A stretch of DNA of 64,000 nucleotides, from positions 434,001-498,000 of the forward strand of contig NZ_OZ061315.1 of assembly GCF_964063325.1 (NCBI RefSeq), written 5' to 3'. Under the pieces are notes generated by a model, which saw nothing but the letters and a program-made list of their open reading frames with translations, was not told the DNA's origin and searched no databases. Made by a program: the position numbers and the translations under genes. Source of the stretch: Hafnia alvei. GTDB taxonomy: Bacteria > Pseudomonadota > Gammaproteobacteria > Enterobacterales > Enterobacteriaceae. This document shows positions 43,021 through 51,872 of the stretch, piece by piece. Numbering within the stretch: the stretch's first letter is position 1; each line of letters starts with the position of its first letter.

Positions 43021-43044
43021 AGAAAAGGACGCCGAAGCGTCCTT
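43021..43044 (-). terminator. Intrinsic terminator of dcuA
   Basis: On the minus strand AAGGACGC-TTCG-GCGTCCTT is followed by TTCT. The stable TTCG tetraloop and position, 25 bp after the dcuA stop, support termination. Confidence 0.85.
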
Positions 43045-43068
43045 TTTGTACTTACAAGCGAGGGAGGC

Positions 43069-44370
43069 TTACAGCATTATGCTTCCCAGCAGGAAGCCGA
43101 AGATAACAGACAGTGCCACGCCGATAGTGCCAGGGATGAAGAACGGGTGGTTAAAGACCAGTTTACCGATACGGGTTGTACCGGTGTCATCCATCTGTAC
43201 TGCTGCAACCAGAGTTGGGTAGGTAGGCAGAATAAACAGGCCAGAAACCGCGGCGAAAGAGGCTACTGCAGTCAGAGGAGAAACGTTCAGCGCCAGCGCC
43301 ATTGGCATCAGGGCTTTAGCCGTTGCAGCCTGAGAATACAGCAGAGCAGAAGCGAAGAAGAAGATTACCGCTAGCAGCCAAGGGTGAGACTGAATGACGG
43401 TACCCGCAGTTTCTTTGATCCAATCAAGGTTTGCTTGAACGAAAGTATCGCCCAACCAAGCAACACCCAGAATACAGATACATGCGCTCATACCTGCTTT
43501 GAAGGTGCTGGAGTTCAGAATGCTGTCAGTTTCAACGCGGCACAGGATAGTGGTCAGCGTTGCGACGCTCAGCATGATGATCAGAATCGCGTTCGTGGTG
43601 TTCATCAGCGGTTTTTCAACCAAGCCGAGGCTTGGGCTGTTGATGATTGCATAGCAAACGACGCACACAACGCCCAGCAGGAACAACCATACAGAGCTTT
43701 TTGCACGAGGTTTGATAACTACTTGCTTGTCGCCACGCAGTTCAATCAGGCCTTCAGCCAGACGTTTCTGGTAAATAGGATCGTCAGACAGTTTGGAGTC
43801 GAAGAGCCAAGAAACCAGCAGTGACATGACCAGTACAGCGAGGAAGGTAGAGGGGATAACAACCATCAGCAGGTGGATATAGCTGATGCCGTGGCCTTCC
43901 ATCACTGAAGACATATAAACTACTGCGGCTGAAATTGGAGACGCGGTAATCGCAATCTGAGCAGAAACAACGGCGGTAGACAGTGGACGGCATGGCTTGA
44001 TGCCTTGTTCTTTCGCTACTTCAGCGATAACTGGCAGTGCAGACAGGGAAATATTACCGGTGCCAGCAAAGATGGTCAGAAAATAGGTCACAATCGGTGC
44101 AAGGATCGTGATGTATTTTGGGTTCTTACGCAGAAGTTTTTCAGTTTGATGAACTAGATAATCCATACCACCGGCAACCTGCATTGCAGAGATTGCGGCG
44201 ATAACGGCCATGATAATTGAAATAACGTCGAATGGAATATTGCCTGGTTTAACACCGATCATGGCAAGGACTAAAACCCCTAAACCACCGGCGAATCCTA
44301 TTCCGATGCCCCCTAGTCTGGCACCTAAGAATATGGCGAGCAGTACGATCACCAGCTCCAAAACTAACAT
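43069..44370 (-). CDS. dcuA: Anaerobic C4-dicarboxylate transporter DcuA
   Basis: Inner-membrane exchanger for aspartate, fumarate and succinate. It has 433 residues, as in E. coli, starting MLVLELVIVLLAIFLGARLGG, with 10 or more hydrophobic segments and the conserved GTGNISLSALPVIAEVAKEQ. The ATG at 44370 has a GAGGAG site; earlier in-frame codons are not coding. It follows aspA by 234 bp, as in the E. coli aspA-dcuA operon, so aspartate uptake, deamination to fumarate and succinate export are linked. Confidence 0.96.
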   Translation of the reverse strand: MLVLELVIVLLAIFLGARLGGIGIGFAGGLGVLVLAMIGVKPGNIPFDVISIIMAVIAAISAMQVAGGMDYLVHQTEKLLRKNPKYITILAPIVTYFLTIFAGTGNISLSALPVIAEVAKEQGIKPCRPLSTAVVSAQIAITASPISAAVVYMSSVMEGHGISYIHLLMVVIPSTFLAVLVMSLLVSWLFDSKLSDDPIYQKRLAEGLIELRGDKQVVIKPRAKSSVWLFLLGVVCVVCYAIINSPSLGLVEKPLMNTTNAILIIMLSVATLTTILCRVETDSILNSSTFKAGMSACICILGVAWLGDTFVQANLDWIKETAGTVIQSHPWLLAVIFFFASALLYSQAATAKALMPMALALNVSPLTAVASFAAVSGLFILPTYPTLVAAVQMDDTGTTRIGKLVFNHPFFIPGTIGVALSVIFGFLLGSIML

Positions 44371-44546
44371 AGTGTTTCTCCTCAAGATGTAACGATAATA
44401 TTCCTTTTGTCCTTGAAGCTGCCGCGTGGAATAAGTGTATTTTCTGAGGCTCATACTCACATAGGTGACTCAGAATTCTTTTACTCATCATTCACTGCAA
44501 CACAATGACATCGGGTGTAATTCTTTTTTTAAGTATGTTGGTCGCA

Positions 44547-44583
44547 ATAAAAAGGCACGACTGACCAAGGGGCAGACGTGCCT
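44547..44583 (-). terminator. Hairpin after aspA
   Basis: On the minus strand AGGCACG-A-CTG pairs with CAG-A-CGTGCCT (one mismatch) and is followed by TTTTTATT, 22 bp after the aspA stop. It may limit readthrough into dcuA. Confidence 0.75.
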
Positions 44584-44604
44584 GATATCGACTAGCGAAC
44601 TTTA

Positions 44605-46041
44605 TTATTGTTCGCTTTCGTCAGTATAACGTTTTGCTTTATAAGCAGGGTGCATCAGGTTCTCTACAGAGAAGATGTCATCCAGTTCCGCTTCGGTCAG
44701 TAGACCACGTTCCAGAACAACTTCACGCACGTTTTTACCTGTTTCGGCACAGATTTTACCAACGATATCACCGTTGTGGTGGCCGATAAACGGATTCAGG
44801 TAAGTTACGATACCGATAGAGTTAAATACATAGCTTTCACAAACTTCTTTGTTTGCGGTAATGCCGTTGACGCATTTTTCTAGCAGGTTGTAGCAACCGT
44901 TAGTCAGGATAGAGATGGATTCAAACATCGCCTGGCCAATAACAGGTTCCATTACGTTCAACTGCAGCTGGCCTGCTTCAGCAGCCATGGTTACGGTGGT
45001 GTCGTTACCGATGACTTTGAAGCAAAGTTGGTTAACCACTTCAGGAACCACTGGGTTAACTTTAGCTGGCATGATTGAAGAACCAGCCTGCAGTTCTGGC
45101 AGGTTGATTTCGTTCAGACCGGTACGTGGACCAGAAGACAGCAAGCGCAGGTCGTTACAGATTTTAGACAGTTTAACCGCCAGACGTTTCAGTGCACCGT
45201 GAACCATTACGTATGCGCCGCAGTCAGAGGTTGCTTCGATCAGGTCTTCTGCTACAGAGCATTGCAGGCCGCTGACTTCAGACAGTTTTTGCACAGCTAA
45301 CTGAGAGTAACCTTCTGGCGTGTTCAGGCCAGTACCGATAGCGGTAGCGCCCAAGTTGACTTCCAGCAGCAGCTCAGAGGTGCGTTGCAGGTTCTTAACT
45401 TCTTCTTTCAGCAATACGCTGTATGCTTTGAATTCCTGACCCAGAGTCATAGGTACCGCATCCTGCAACTGGGTACGACCCATTTTCAGAATGTTTTCGA
45501 ATTCTTTTGCTTTACGATCAAAACCTTCGCGCAGTTGGTTGATTGCATCCAGCAGTTTCATGATAGAAGAATACACAGCGATACGGAAACCGGTAGGGTA
45601 GGCATCGTTGGTAGACTGGCATTTGTTCAGGTGATCGTTCGGGTTCAGGTATTGATATTCACCTTTCTGGTGGCCCATCAGTTCCAGACCGATATTTGCC
45701 AGCACTTCGTTGGTGTTCATATTAACGGAAGTACCTGCACCACCCTGATATACGTCTACAGGGAATTGATCCATGCATTTGCCGTTGTTCAATACTTCGT
45801 CACAAGCAAGAATAATGGTATCGGCAATTTTACGCGGAATGGTGTGTAACTCTTTATTTGCGAGCGCAGCAGCTTTTTTAACCATAACCATGCCGCGAAC
45901 AAATTCAGGGATATCGCTGATTTTGTTGTTGCTGATATAAAAGTTTTCAATCGCTCGCAGAGTGTGAACACCATAATAAGCGTCTGCTGGAACTTCACGG
46001 GTGCCTAACAGGTCTTCTTCAATACGAATGTTGTTTGACAT
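44605..46041 (-). CDS. aspA: Aspartate ammonia-lyase
   Basis: Converts L-aspartate to fumarate and ammonia, feeding fumarate respiration. It has 478 residues, as in E. coli. The signature loop GSSIMPAKVNPVVPEV is present, along with TSVNMNTNEVLANIGLE and NPNDHLNKCQSTNDAYPTGF. It is the first gene of aspA-dcuA and divergent from fxsA. A perfect CRP half-site pair lies 182 bp upstream, consistent with the catabolite and anaerobic control known for this gene. Confidence 0.97.
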   Translation of the reverse strand: MSNNIRIEEDLLGTREVPADAYYGVHTLRAIENFYISNNKISDIPEFVRGMVMVKKAAALANKELHTIPRKIADTIILACDEVLNNGKCMDQFPVDVYQGGAGTSVNMNTNEVLANIGLELMGHQKGEYQYLNPNDHLNKCQSTNDAYPTGFRIAVYSSIMKLLDAINQLREGFDRKAKEFENILKMGRTQLQDAVPMTLGQEFKAYSVLLKEEVKNLQRTSELLLEVNLGATAIGTGLNTPEGYSQLAVQKLSEVSGLQCSVAEDLIEATSDCGAYVMVHGALKRLAVKLSKICNDLRLLSSGPRTGLNEINLPELQAGSSIMPAKVNPVVPEVVNQLCFKVIGNDTTVTMAAEAGQLQLNVMEPVIGQAMFESISILTNGCYNLLEKCVNGITANKEVCESYVFNSIGIVTYLNPFIGHHNGDIVGKICAETGKNVREVVLERGLLTEAELDDIFSVENLMHPAYKAKRYTDESEQ

Positions 46042-46222
46042 AAGAACCTTCTTTAATTGATGCCGAATAGTAAACTTGCTAATGGATTTATATCGTTTAG
46101 ATTTTCAAATTCGAAAGGATCATCCGTCCTCTCTGTTCTGTGGCTGATCATATGCTGCTGGTGTGGAAAAGCATGAACCCAGATCACTATATGGCGCTTC
46201 AAGTTTCAGGTGTTTACATATC

Positions 46223-46238
46223 TGTGATTACTCTCACA
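46223..46238. promoter_or_regulatory. CRP site between aspA and fxsA
   Basis: TGTGA-TTACTC-TCACA has both consensus halves, in a longer palindrome (ATCTGTGA...TCACAGAT). It lies 182 bp from aspA and 167 bp from fxsA in the 363-bp divergent gap. aspA is a known CRP-activated gene. Confidence 0.8.
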
Positions 46239-46404
46239 GATAAAGAAAATAACCCACAAGAGTTATAGGGTTGAAAACGTATAAAATGCCACCACTTGTC
46301 ATATATAGACTGTTTTTAGACATATATGCTGTTAAATTTTAACTATCTCAGTTGTTCTTTAATGCAATACTCATCATTAGAAAGCACTGCAATTTAGGAG
46401 AAGG

Positions 46405-46914
46405 ATGTTGCGCTGGTTACCGCTCATATTGGTATTTCTGTTTGTTTATATAGAAATATCTATTTTTATTAAGGTTGCCGCAGTGCTTGGGGTTGCCCTG
46501 ACATTGTTGCTCGTAGTCCTGACTTCTTGTCTCGGGGCTTCGCTGGTTCGTCATCAGGGAATGAAAACGCTGATGCAGATGCAGCAGAAGATGGCGATGG
46601 GGGAAAGCCCTGCAGCAGAAATGGTGAAAAGCGTTTCATTGGTTATGGCGGGTTTTTTGCTCATCCTGCCCGGTTTTTTCACCGACTTTTTAGGCCTGCT
46701 GCTGATTTTGCCTCCGGTACAAAAACATCTAACGCTCAAACTATTGCCGTACTTCAGTTTTTCTCGCTCCGGCGGCAGTTTCGGTGACGGCGGTTTTGAT
46801 AGCACCCAAGGCGGGAACACCTTTGACGGCGAGTTTGAACGCAAAGATGAGCACCGTCCGCCGGTAGATAATCGCCTCGATCATAAAGACGATAGATACA
46901 AAGACGACAAATAA
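46405..46914 (+). CDS. fxsA: Membrane protein FxsA
   Basis: A 169-residue inner-membrane protein with three to four hydrophobic segments in the first 110 residues and a hydrophilic, charged tail rich in Asp and Lys. MRWLPLILVFLFVYIEISIF-type start, LTSCLGASLVRHQGMKTL and ILPGFFTDFLGLLLILPPV are diagnostic. FxsA relieves exclusion of phage T7 by the F plasmid in E. coli. It starts with ATG after AGGAGAAGG. It is upstream of groESL with its own terminator. Confidence 0.93.
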   Translation: MLRWLPLILVFLFVYIEISIFIKVAAVLGVALTLLLVVLTSCLGASLVRHQGMKTLMQMQQKMAMGESPAAEMVKSVSLVMAGFLLILPGFFTDFLGLLLILPPVQKHLTLKLLPYFSFSRSGGSFGDGGFDSTQGGNTFDGEFERKDEHRPPVDNRLDHKDDRYKDDK

Positions 46915-46938
46915 GCGTATTAGTGTTTCATTCTTAGC

Positions 46939-46976
46939 AAAGGCGTGGCAAATTTCGGCCGCGCCTTTTCTTTTAT
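46939..46976 (+). terminator. Terminator between fxsA and groESL
   Basis: AAAGGCG...CGCCTTTT forms an outer stem, followed by TTTTCTTTT, 25 bp after the fxsA stop. Confidence 0.7.
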
Positions 46977-47029
46977 TGGCTCTGCCTCGCAGAGGTTGAA
47001 GAAAAACACAAATTTTTTACTTATCACCC

Positions 47030-47058
47030 CTTGAAGGGGTTGTTGGTTGCCCCAATCT
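47030..47058 (+). promoter_or_regulatory. Sigma-32 heat-shock promoter of groESL
   Basis: CTTGAA (47030-47035) and CCCCAATCT (47050-47058) are separated by 14 bp, matching the RpoH consensus CTTGAA-N14-CCCCATNT. It lies 89 bp before groES. Confidence 0.9.
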
Positions 47059-47147
47059 GGTAACCACGAGTCCGAGAGCGGAGGATGTTCCTCTAGCTTC
47101 GGCGTTCAACCCTAAACGATATGGACCTTCTCAAAGGAGAGCTATCA

Positions 47148-47441
47148 ATGAATATTCGCCCATTGCATGACCGTGTAATCGTCAAGCGTAAAGAAGTCGA
47201 GTCCAAATCAGCTGGCGGCATCGTTCTGACCGGCTCCGCAGCGGGTAAATCTACCCGTGGCGAAATCGTCGCTGTCGGTAAAGGTCGCATTTTGGAAAAC
47301 GGCGAAGTGAAGCCGCTGGACGTTAAAGTTGGCGACATCGTTATTTTCAACGATGGTTACGGCGTGAAAGCAGAGAAGATCGACAATGAAGAAGTGTTGA
47401 TCATGTCCGAAAGCGACATCCTGGCTGTAGTCGAAGCGTAA
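47148..47441 (+). CDS. groES: Co-chaperonin GroES
   Basis: A 97-residue subunit of the heptameric lid of the GroEL chaperonin. MNIRPLHDRVIVKRKEVESK, the mobile loop SAGGIVLTGSAAGKSTRG and the C-terminal EEVLIMSESDILAVVEA match E. coli GroES. The ATG at 47148 has AAGGAGAG upstream; nine further upstream codons are open but not part of the protein. It is the first gene of groES-groEL, 60 bp apart, under the heat-shock promoter. Confidence 0.98.
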   Translation: MNIRPLHDRVIVKRKEVESKSAGGIVLTGSAAGKSTRGEIVAVGKGRILENGEVKPLDVKVGDIVIFNDGYGVKAEKIDNEEVLIMSESDILAVVEA

Positions 47442-47501
47442 TAATCGCTTCTTTTGACAACGCATAATCTTCTTAACTGAATAAGTTTAAAGGAAAGAAC
47501 A

Positions 47502-49145
47502 ATGGCAGCTAAAGACGTAAAATTTGGTAGCGAAGCACGTGTGAAAATGCTTCGCGGCGTGAACGTACTGGCAGACGCAGTGAAAGTGACCCTGGGCCCT
47601 AAAGGCCGTAACGTCGTTCTGGATAAATCTTTCGGTGCGCCGACCATCACTAAAGATGGCGTGTCTGTTGCTCGTGAAATCGAACTGGAAGACAAGTTCG
47701 AAAACATGGGTGCGCAGATGGTTAAAGAAGTTGCCTCTAAAGCGAACGACGCTGCAGGTGACGGTACTACCACTGCAACCGTACTGGCTCAGGCTATCGT
47801 TAACGAAGGTCTGAAAGCCGTTGCTGCTGGCATGAACCCAATGGATCTGAAACGCGGTATCGACAAAGCTGTCATTGCTGCGGTTGAAGAACTGAAAAAA
47901 CTGTCTGTGCCTTGCTCTGATTCCACTGCAATCGCTCAGGTAGGTACTATCTCTGCTAACTCCGACGAAACCGTGGGTAAACTGATCGCTGAAGCGATGG
48001 AAAAAGTTGGCAAAGAAGGCGTTATCACCGTTGAAGAAGGCACCGGCCTGCAAGACGAGCTGGACGTGGTTGAAGGTATGCAGTTCGATCGTGGCTACCT
48101 GTCTCCATACTTCATCAACAAGCCAGAAACCGGTTCTATCGAACTGGAAAGCCCGTTCATCCTGCTGGCTGACAAAAAAATCTCCAACATCCGCGAAATG
48201 CTGCCAGTGCTGGAAGCCGTTGCTAAAGCAGGCAAACCACTGCTGATTATCGCTGAAGACGTTGAAGGCGAAGCATTGGCAACGCTGGTGGTTAACACCA
48301 TGCGTGGCATCGTGAAAGTGGCTGCTGTTAAAGCTCCAGGCTTCGGCGATCGTCGTAAAGCTATGCTGCAAGACATCGCAACGCTGACTGGCGGTACCGT
48401 AATTTCTGAAGAAATCGGTATGGAGCTGGAAAAAGCAACTCTGGAAGATCTGGGTCAGGCTAAACGTATCGTTATCAACAAAGACACCACCATCATCATC
48501 GATGGTATCGGTGATGAAGCTGCGATCCAGGGCCGTGTTGGTCAGATCCGTAAGCAGATCGAAGATGCAACTTCTGACTACGACCGTGAAAAACTGCAAG
48601 AGCGTGTGGCTAAACTGGCTGGCGGCGTTGCAGTTATCAAAGTCGGTGCTGCTACCGAAGTTGAAATGAAAGAGAAGAAAGCACGCGTAGAAGACGCCCT
48701 GCACGCAACTCGTGCAGCGGTAGAAGAAGGCGTGGTTGCTGGTGGTGGTGTTGCCCTGATCCGTGTTGCTGGCAAAATCGCTGGCCTGAAAGGCGCTAAC
48801 GAAGACCAGAACGTGGGTATCAAAGTTGCGCTGCGCGCAATGGAAGCTCCTCTGCGTCAGATCGTTATCAACGCCGGTGAAGAAGCCTCTGTTATCGCCA
48901 ACAACGTGAAAGCGGGCGAAGGCAGCTACGGTTATAACGCTTACTCTGAAGAGTACGGCGATATGATCGAAATGGGTATCTTGGATCCAACCAAAGTAAC
49001 TCGTTCTGCTCTGCAGTACGCAGCGTCTATCGCTGGCCTGATGATTACTACCGAATGTATGGTTACCGATCTGCGTGATGATAAAGCAGATATGGGTGCC
49101 GCTGGTGGTATGGGCGGAATGGGCGGCATGGGTGGCATGATGTAA
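47502..49145 (+). CDS. groEL: Chaperonin GroEL
   Basis: A 547-residue ATP-dependent folding chaperone forming two seven-subunit rings. MAAKDVKFGSEARVKMLRGV at the start, the ATP-binding GDGTTTATVLAQAI (residues 86-99) with Asp87, and the GGM-repeat C-terminus. Highly biased codon use. A long open frame on the opposite strand (47487-49196) is a by-product of that bias. A terminator follows at 49230. Confidence 0.99.
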   Translation: MAAKDVKFGSEARVKMLRGVNVLADAVKVTLGPKGRNVVLDKSFGAPTITKDGVSVAREIELEDKFENMGAQMVKEVASKANDAAGDGTTTATVLAQAIVNEGLKAVAAGMNPMDLKRGIDKAVIAAVEELKKLSVPCSDSTAIAQVGTISANSDETVGKLIAEAMEKVGKEGVITVEEGTGLQDELDVVEGMQFDRGYLSPYFINKPETGSIELESPFILLADKKISNIREMLPVLEAVAKAGKPLLIIAEDVEGEALATLVVNTMRGIVKVAAVKAPGFGDRRKAMLQDIATLTGGTVISEEIGMELEKATLEDLGQAKRIVINKDTTIIIDGIGDEAAIQGRVGQIRKQIEDATSDYDREKLQERVAKLAGGVAVIKVGAATEVEMKEKKARVEDALHATRAAVEEGVVAGGGVALIRVAGKIAGLKGANEDQNVGIKVALRAMEAPLRQIVINAGEEASVIANNVKAGEGSYGYNAYSEEYGDMIEMGILDPTKVTRSALQYAASIAGLMITTECMVTDLRDDKADMGAAGGMGGMGGMGGMM

Positions 49146-49229
49146 TTTCCTTTGTCGCTGAAGCCGTTGAGTTTTTGAATCGGCAATCAGTGACACGGGT
49201 TATGGCATAGCCATCCTAACGTTCTAAAT

Positions 49230-49263
49230 AAAACCCTCGCTTTGGCGGGGGTTTTGTTTTTTT
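49230..49263 (+). terminator. Terminator of groESL
   Basis: AAAACCCTCGC pairs with GGCGGGGGTTTT around a short loop, followed by GTTTTTTT, about 85 bp after the groEL stop. Confidence 0.85.
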
Positions 49264-49329
49264 ATAAGCGTAATTTCCTGATTCTGGTAATATTCGGACG
49301 TGACTTTCTACACATCAATGGGGAAGAAG

Positions 49330-49677
49330 ATGCGGATTAAAGGTTTATTGGGCCTGACGGCAGTGATGCTGTTGGCTGGCTGTAGTTCTACGACGCAGCT
49401 GGACACCGCAGGTCAGCAAATTAAATTCACCGATACCAAGCCAGGCACTGAATGCCAGCTGTTGGGCGAAGTAACGGGCTCTCAAAGCAACTGGATGTCT
49501 GGTCAGGGCGGCGAGTCTAGCTCTATGCGCGGCGCAGCAAATGATTTACGTAATAAAGCCGCAGCGATGGGTGGCAACGTTATCTATGGTGCCGTGAGTC
49601 CAAGCGAGAACTTCTGGTCAAGCTTTGCACCGTTAGACAGCCAGATGAGCGGCCAAGTGTACAAGTGCCCTAATTGA
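49330..49677 (+). CDS. yjeI: DUF4156 lipoprotein YjeI
   Basis: A 115-residue lipoprotein with signal MRIKGLLGLTAVMLLAGC (lipobox LAGC). The mature part contains CQLLGEVTGSQSNWMSGQ, SSMRGAANDLRNKAAAMGG and the terminal GQVYKCPN, near-identical to E. coli YjeI, which is also downstream of groEL. The ATG at 49330 has GGGGAAGAAG upstream; an ATG four codons earlier (49318) is possible. Function unknown. Confidence 0.93.
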   Translation: MRIKGLLGLTAVMLLAGCSSTTQLDTAGQQIKFTDTKPGTECQLLGEVTGSQSNWMSGQGGESSSMRGAANDLRNKAAAMGGNVIYGAVSPSENFWSSFAPLDSQMSGQVYKCPN

Positions 49678-49698
49678 TCGATGGGTACACGACGCACG

Positions 49699-49731
49699 AA
49701 AAAACCGGAGTATGAATCTCCGGTTTTTTAT
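49699..49731. terminator. Bidirectional terminator between yjeI and dhaM
   Basis: AAAACCGGAG/CTCCGGTTTT with a 7-nt loop and flanking A and T runs lies between convergent genes. Confidence 0.85.
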
Positions 49732-49747
49732 TGGCTGAAAAATAAAA

Positions 49748-51208
49748 CTAACAACCTAAAATCACTTCCCCGCGCGCCGCGTTCAGGGTTATTTTTTGTC
49801 CTTCCTGCGCTTGTTTCAGGCTATCACCTACGCCAACAATCATCGGGATACCCATAGCATTCGCTAAAATAGCGGCATGGGACAGGGCGTTACCTTGGGT
49901 GAGTACGATGCCCAGAACCAAGCGGCGGTCGAGCATAATGGCATCTGAAGGCATTAGTTCACGGGCTAATATAATGGAAGGTATGCTCGGGTTCTGTATT
50001 TCCTGAGTTTCGCCCGCCAGATGAAGCAACGTGCGCTGTAAAATATCCCGAACGTCCAGCTCACGCGCTTGCAGATATTCGTCGTCTAATTCTTGGTATG
50101 CATTCGCCATCTCGGTCAACTCGGCCTGCCAAGCTGTTTCGGCGCTGCATAGCTGGCTCGCAATGCGATTAAAGGCCGAATGTTGCAGGTCGGGATCGTC
50201 GATGAGCATACTGTGTGCGCCGAAGATCCCCGCGTGCTGTTTACCGAGTAATTGGTTAGTGCGATCCGCAAGACGGTTAAGATCCTGCAACGTTTTAGCA
50301 ATGGCCTGACGTAAACGCTGCTGCTCGATCTCCACGCGATCCGACAAAATTGAGCGATTGGGTACATCGATATCCTGCGTGGGCAGGACAAATGCGGGCG
50401 CACTAACCTGCGTATCCATCACTGATTTGCCTTGCAGCGTTAGACCGCCGCTGATATCGGATGTAATAATTTCGCCAAAGTTGGTCTGCGCCAGCTGTCT
50501 AAACGCCGCCAATGCTTCTGCTGCCTGTGTGCCTTTGGCAACTAGGCGGATCTCATCACCTTTGCGCACCTGTAATAACGCCAGTTGGTTTAGGCTGCGC
50601 GGATCGGCATGGCGATTTCCTTTTGCTTTATCGATCTTATACAGCACCAGTTCGGCATCAAAAGGGGCTAAGGCGTTAGCGAGCTTAGCGGCGGGGCGAA
50701 CGTGTAATCCATTTGGATTCAACACGTTCCAATTTACGCCTTGCTCGTCGCAAGAGAGCGGAGCAGCCTGATTAGGCGCTGAGGCATGAGTCGGCTCTTG
50801 TTCACCGAGCTGGGCTTTTTTGGCTTGGAGCGCTGATTGAGCTTCGCGTTCGACAGCTTCCAGCGAAGCGCCCGCCGAAGCGGCAACGACTGCGGCTAAT
50901 GTTCCTTCAACGAGGGGGGCGGAGCAGGCCTTAACGCGCGCGCTCATTTCAGGATCAAGCAGTTCCAGCGCCGTTTCGGCGCTGAGTAATGCACTGCCGA
51001 GATCCATCATGATCAACACGCCAGAGGGATCGAATACCTCTTCGATCGCCTGCATGACTTTAATGGCGTCAGTGCCTATCGGATGATCGGGATCGTCCAC
51101 CCCAGCGGCAACAGCTAAGCGGCAGCCGTTCTGGATCATTTGGGCTGCGAGTTCTGCAACGCCATCAGCCAGTTTGGCGCTGTGAGATACTACAACGATG
51201 TTGACCAT
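49748..51208 (-). CDS. dhaM: PTS-dependent dihydroxyacetone kinase, phosphotransferase subunit DhaM
   Basis: Passes phosphate from the PTS to ADP bound on DhaL. It has 486 residues in three domains: an EIIA-Man-like domain at 1-135 (VVSHSAKLADGVAELA, with its active histidine near residue 9), an HPr-like domain near 150-240 (NPNGLHVRPAAKLANAL), and an EI N-terminal-like domain from about 260 with an active histidine in NALSHAAILANAMGIP. This is the multidomain form seen in E. coli. Last gene of gldA-dhaK-dhaL-dhaM. Confidence 0.95.
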   Translation of the reverse strand: MVNIVVVSHSAKLADGVAELAAQMIQNGCRLAVAAGVDDPDHPIGTDAIKVMQAIEEVFDPSGVLIMMDLGSALLSAETALELLDPEMSARVKACSAPLVEGTLAAVVAASAGASLEAVEREAQSALQAKKAQLGEQEPTHASAPNQAAPLSCDEQGVNWNVLNPNGLHVRPAAKLANALAPFDAELVLYKIDKAKGNRHADPRSLNQLALLQVRKGDEIRLVAKGTQAAEALAAFRQLAQTNFGEIITSDISGGLTLQGKSVMDTQVSAPAFVLPTQDIDVPNRSILSDRVEIEQQRLRQAIAKTLQDLNRLADRTNQLLGKQHAGIFGAHSMLIDDPDLQHSAFNRIASQLCSAETAWQAELTEMANAYQELDDEYLQARELDVRDILQRTLLHLAGETQEIQNPSIPSIILARELMPSDAIMLDRRLVLGIVLTQGNALSHAAILANAMGIPMIVGVGDSLKQAQEGQKITLNAARGEVILGC

Positions 51209-51241
51209 AATTTATTCCTAGTGCATTCAACGAAACGCCAA

Positions 51242-51871
51242 CTAGTGGGTGACGGCTGCTAAGGTTTGCATCATCAACCACGCAGAGGTTGCGCCCGGAT
51301 CTTGATGGCCAATACTGCGCTCGCCTAAATAGCTGGCGCGGCCTTTACGGGCCTGCATGGTGATGGTGCTTTCCAATCCTTGGCGAGCCGCTTCGACAGC
51401 CAAATCCAGCGCCTGTGGTATAGGGAGATCTTTTTGGCTAGAGGCTTCGAGCGATGCCACGACAGGCCACCAAACATCACACATGGTTTTATCGTTTGGC
51501 TCTGCTTTACCGCGGCTAACCACACCTTCCATGCCTTCTTTCAGCATTTGAGTGAGCTCGATAAGCGATAGGCTTTGTTTGGCTGCAGTGCTTTGCGATG
51601 CACGAATAAAGAAGGTGCCAAAGAGCGGGCCGCTGGCTCCACCTACGCTGGAAAGCAGCGTCATGCCGGTGTTTTTCAGGATGAAACCAATGTCTTTATC
51701 GGCGAATGAAGGCAGTTTTTCGACGACTTTATTAAAGCCACGGTTCATGTTTAGGCCGTGGTCGGCGTCGCCAATTTCGGTATCGAGCTGGGTGAGAAAA
51801 TCTTTCTGTTCGGCAAAAACTTCGCCGCAGCGCATAAGCCAGTTAACGATCTGTTGTTTAGTCAGTGACAT
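51242..51871 (-). CDS. dhaL: Dihydroxyacetone kinase subunit DhaL
   Basis: A 209-residue ADP-binding subunit that phosphorylates dihydroxyacetone bound to DhaK. The Mg2+-ADP aspartates lie in DTEIGDADHGLNMNRGF, and GGASGPLFGTFF and GHQDPGATSAWLM are conserved. ATG at 51871 directly follows the dhaK stop (one base between), with AATGT-type spacing and overlap of the ribosome site with dhaK. In-frame codons upstream of the ATG belong to dhaK sequence. Confidence 0.96.
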   Translation of the reverse strand: MSLTKQQIVNWLMRCGEVFAEQKDFLTQLDTEIGDADHGLNMNRGFNKVVEKLPSFADKDIGFILKNTGMTLLSSVGGASGPLFGTFFIRASQSTAAKQSLSLIELTQMLKEGMEGVVSRGKAEPNDKTMCDVWWPVVASLEASSQKDLPIPQALDLAVEAARQGLESTITMQARKGRASYLGERSIGHQDPGATSAWLMMQTLAAVTH

Positions 51872-51872
51872 A

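Noticed and set aside
47487..49196. 569-codon open frame on the minus strand opposite groEL
   Set aside because: It is exactly antisense to groEL, has no ribosome site or family resemblance, and arises from the strong codon bias of groEL.
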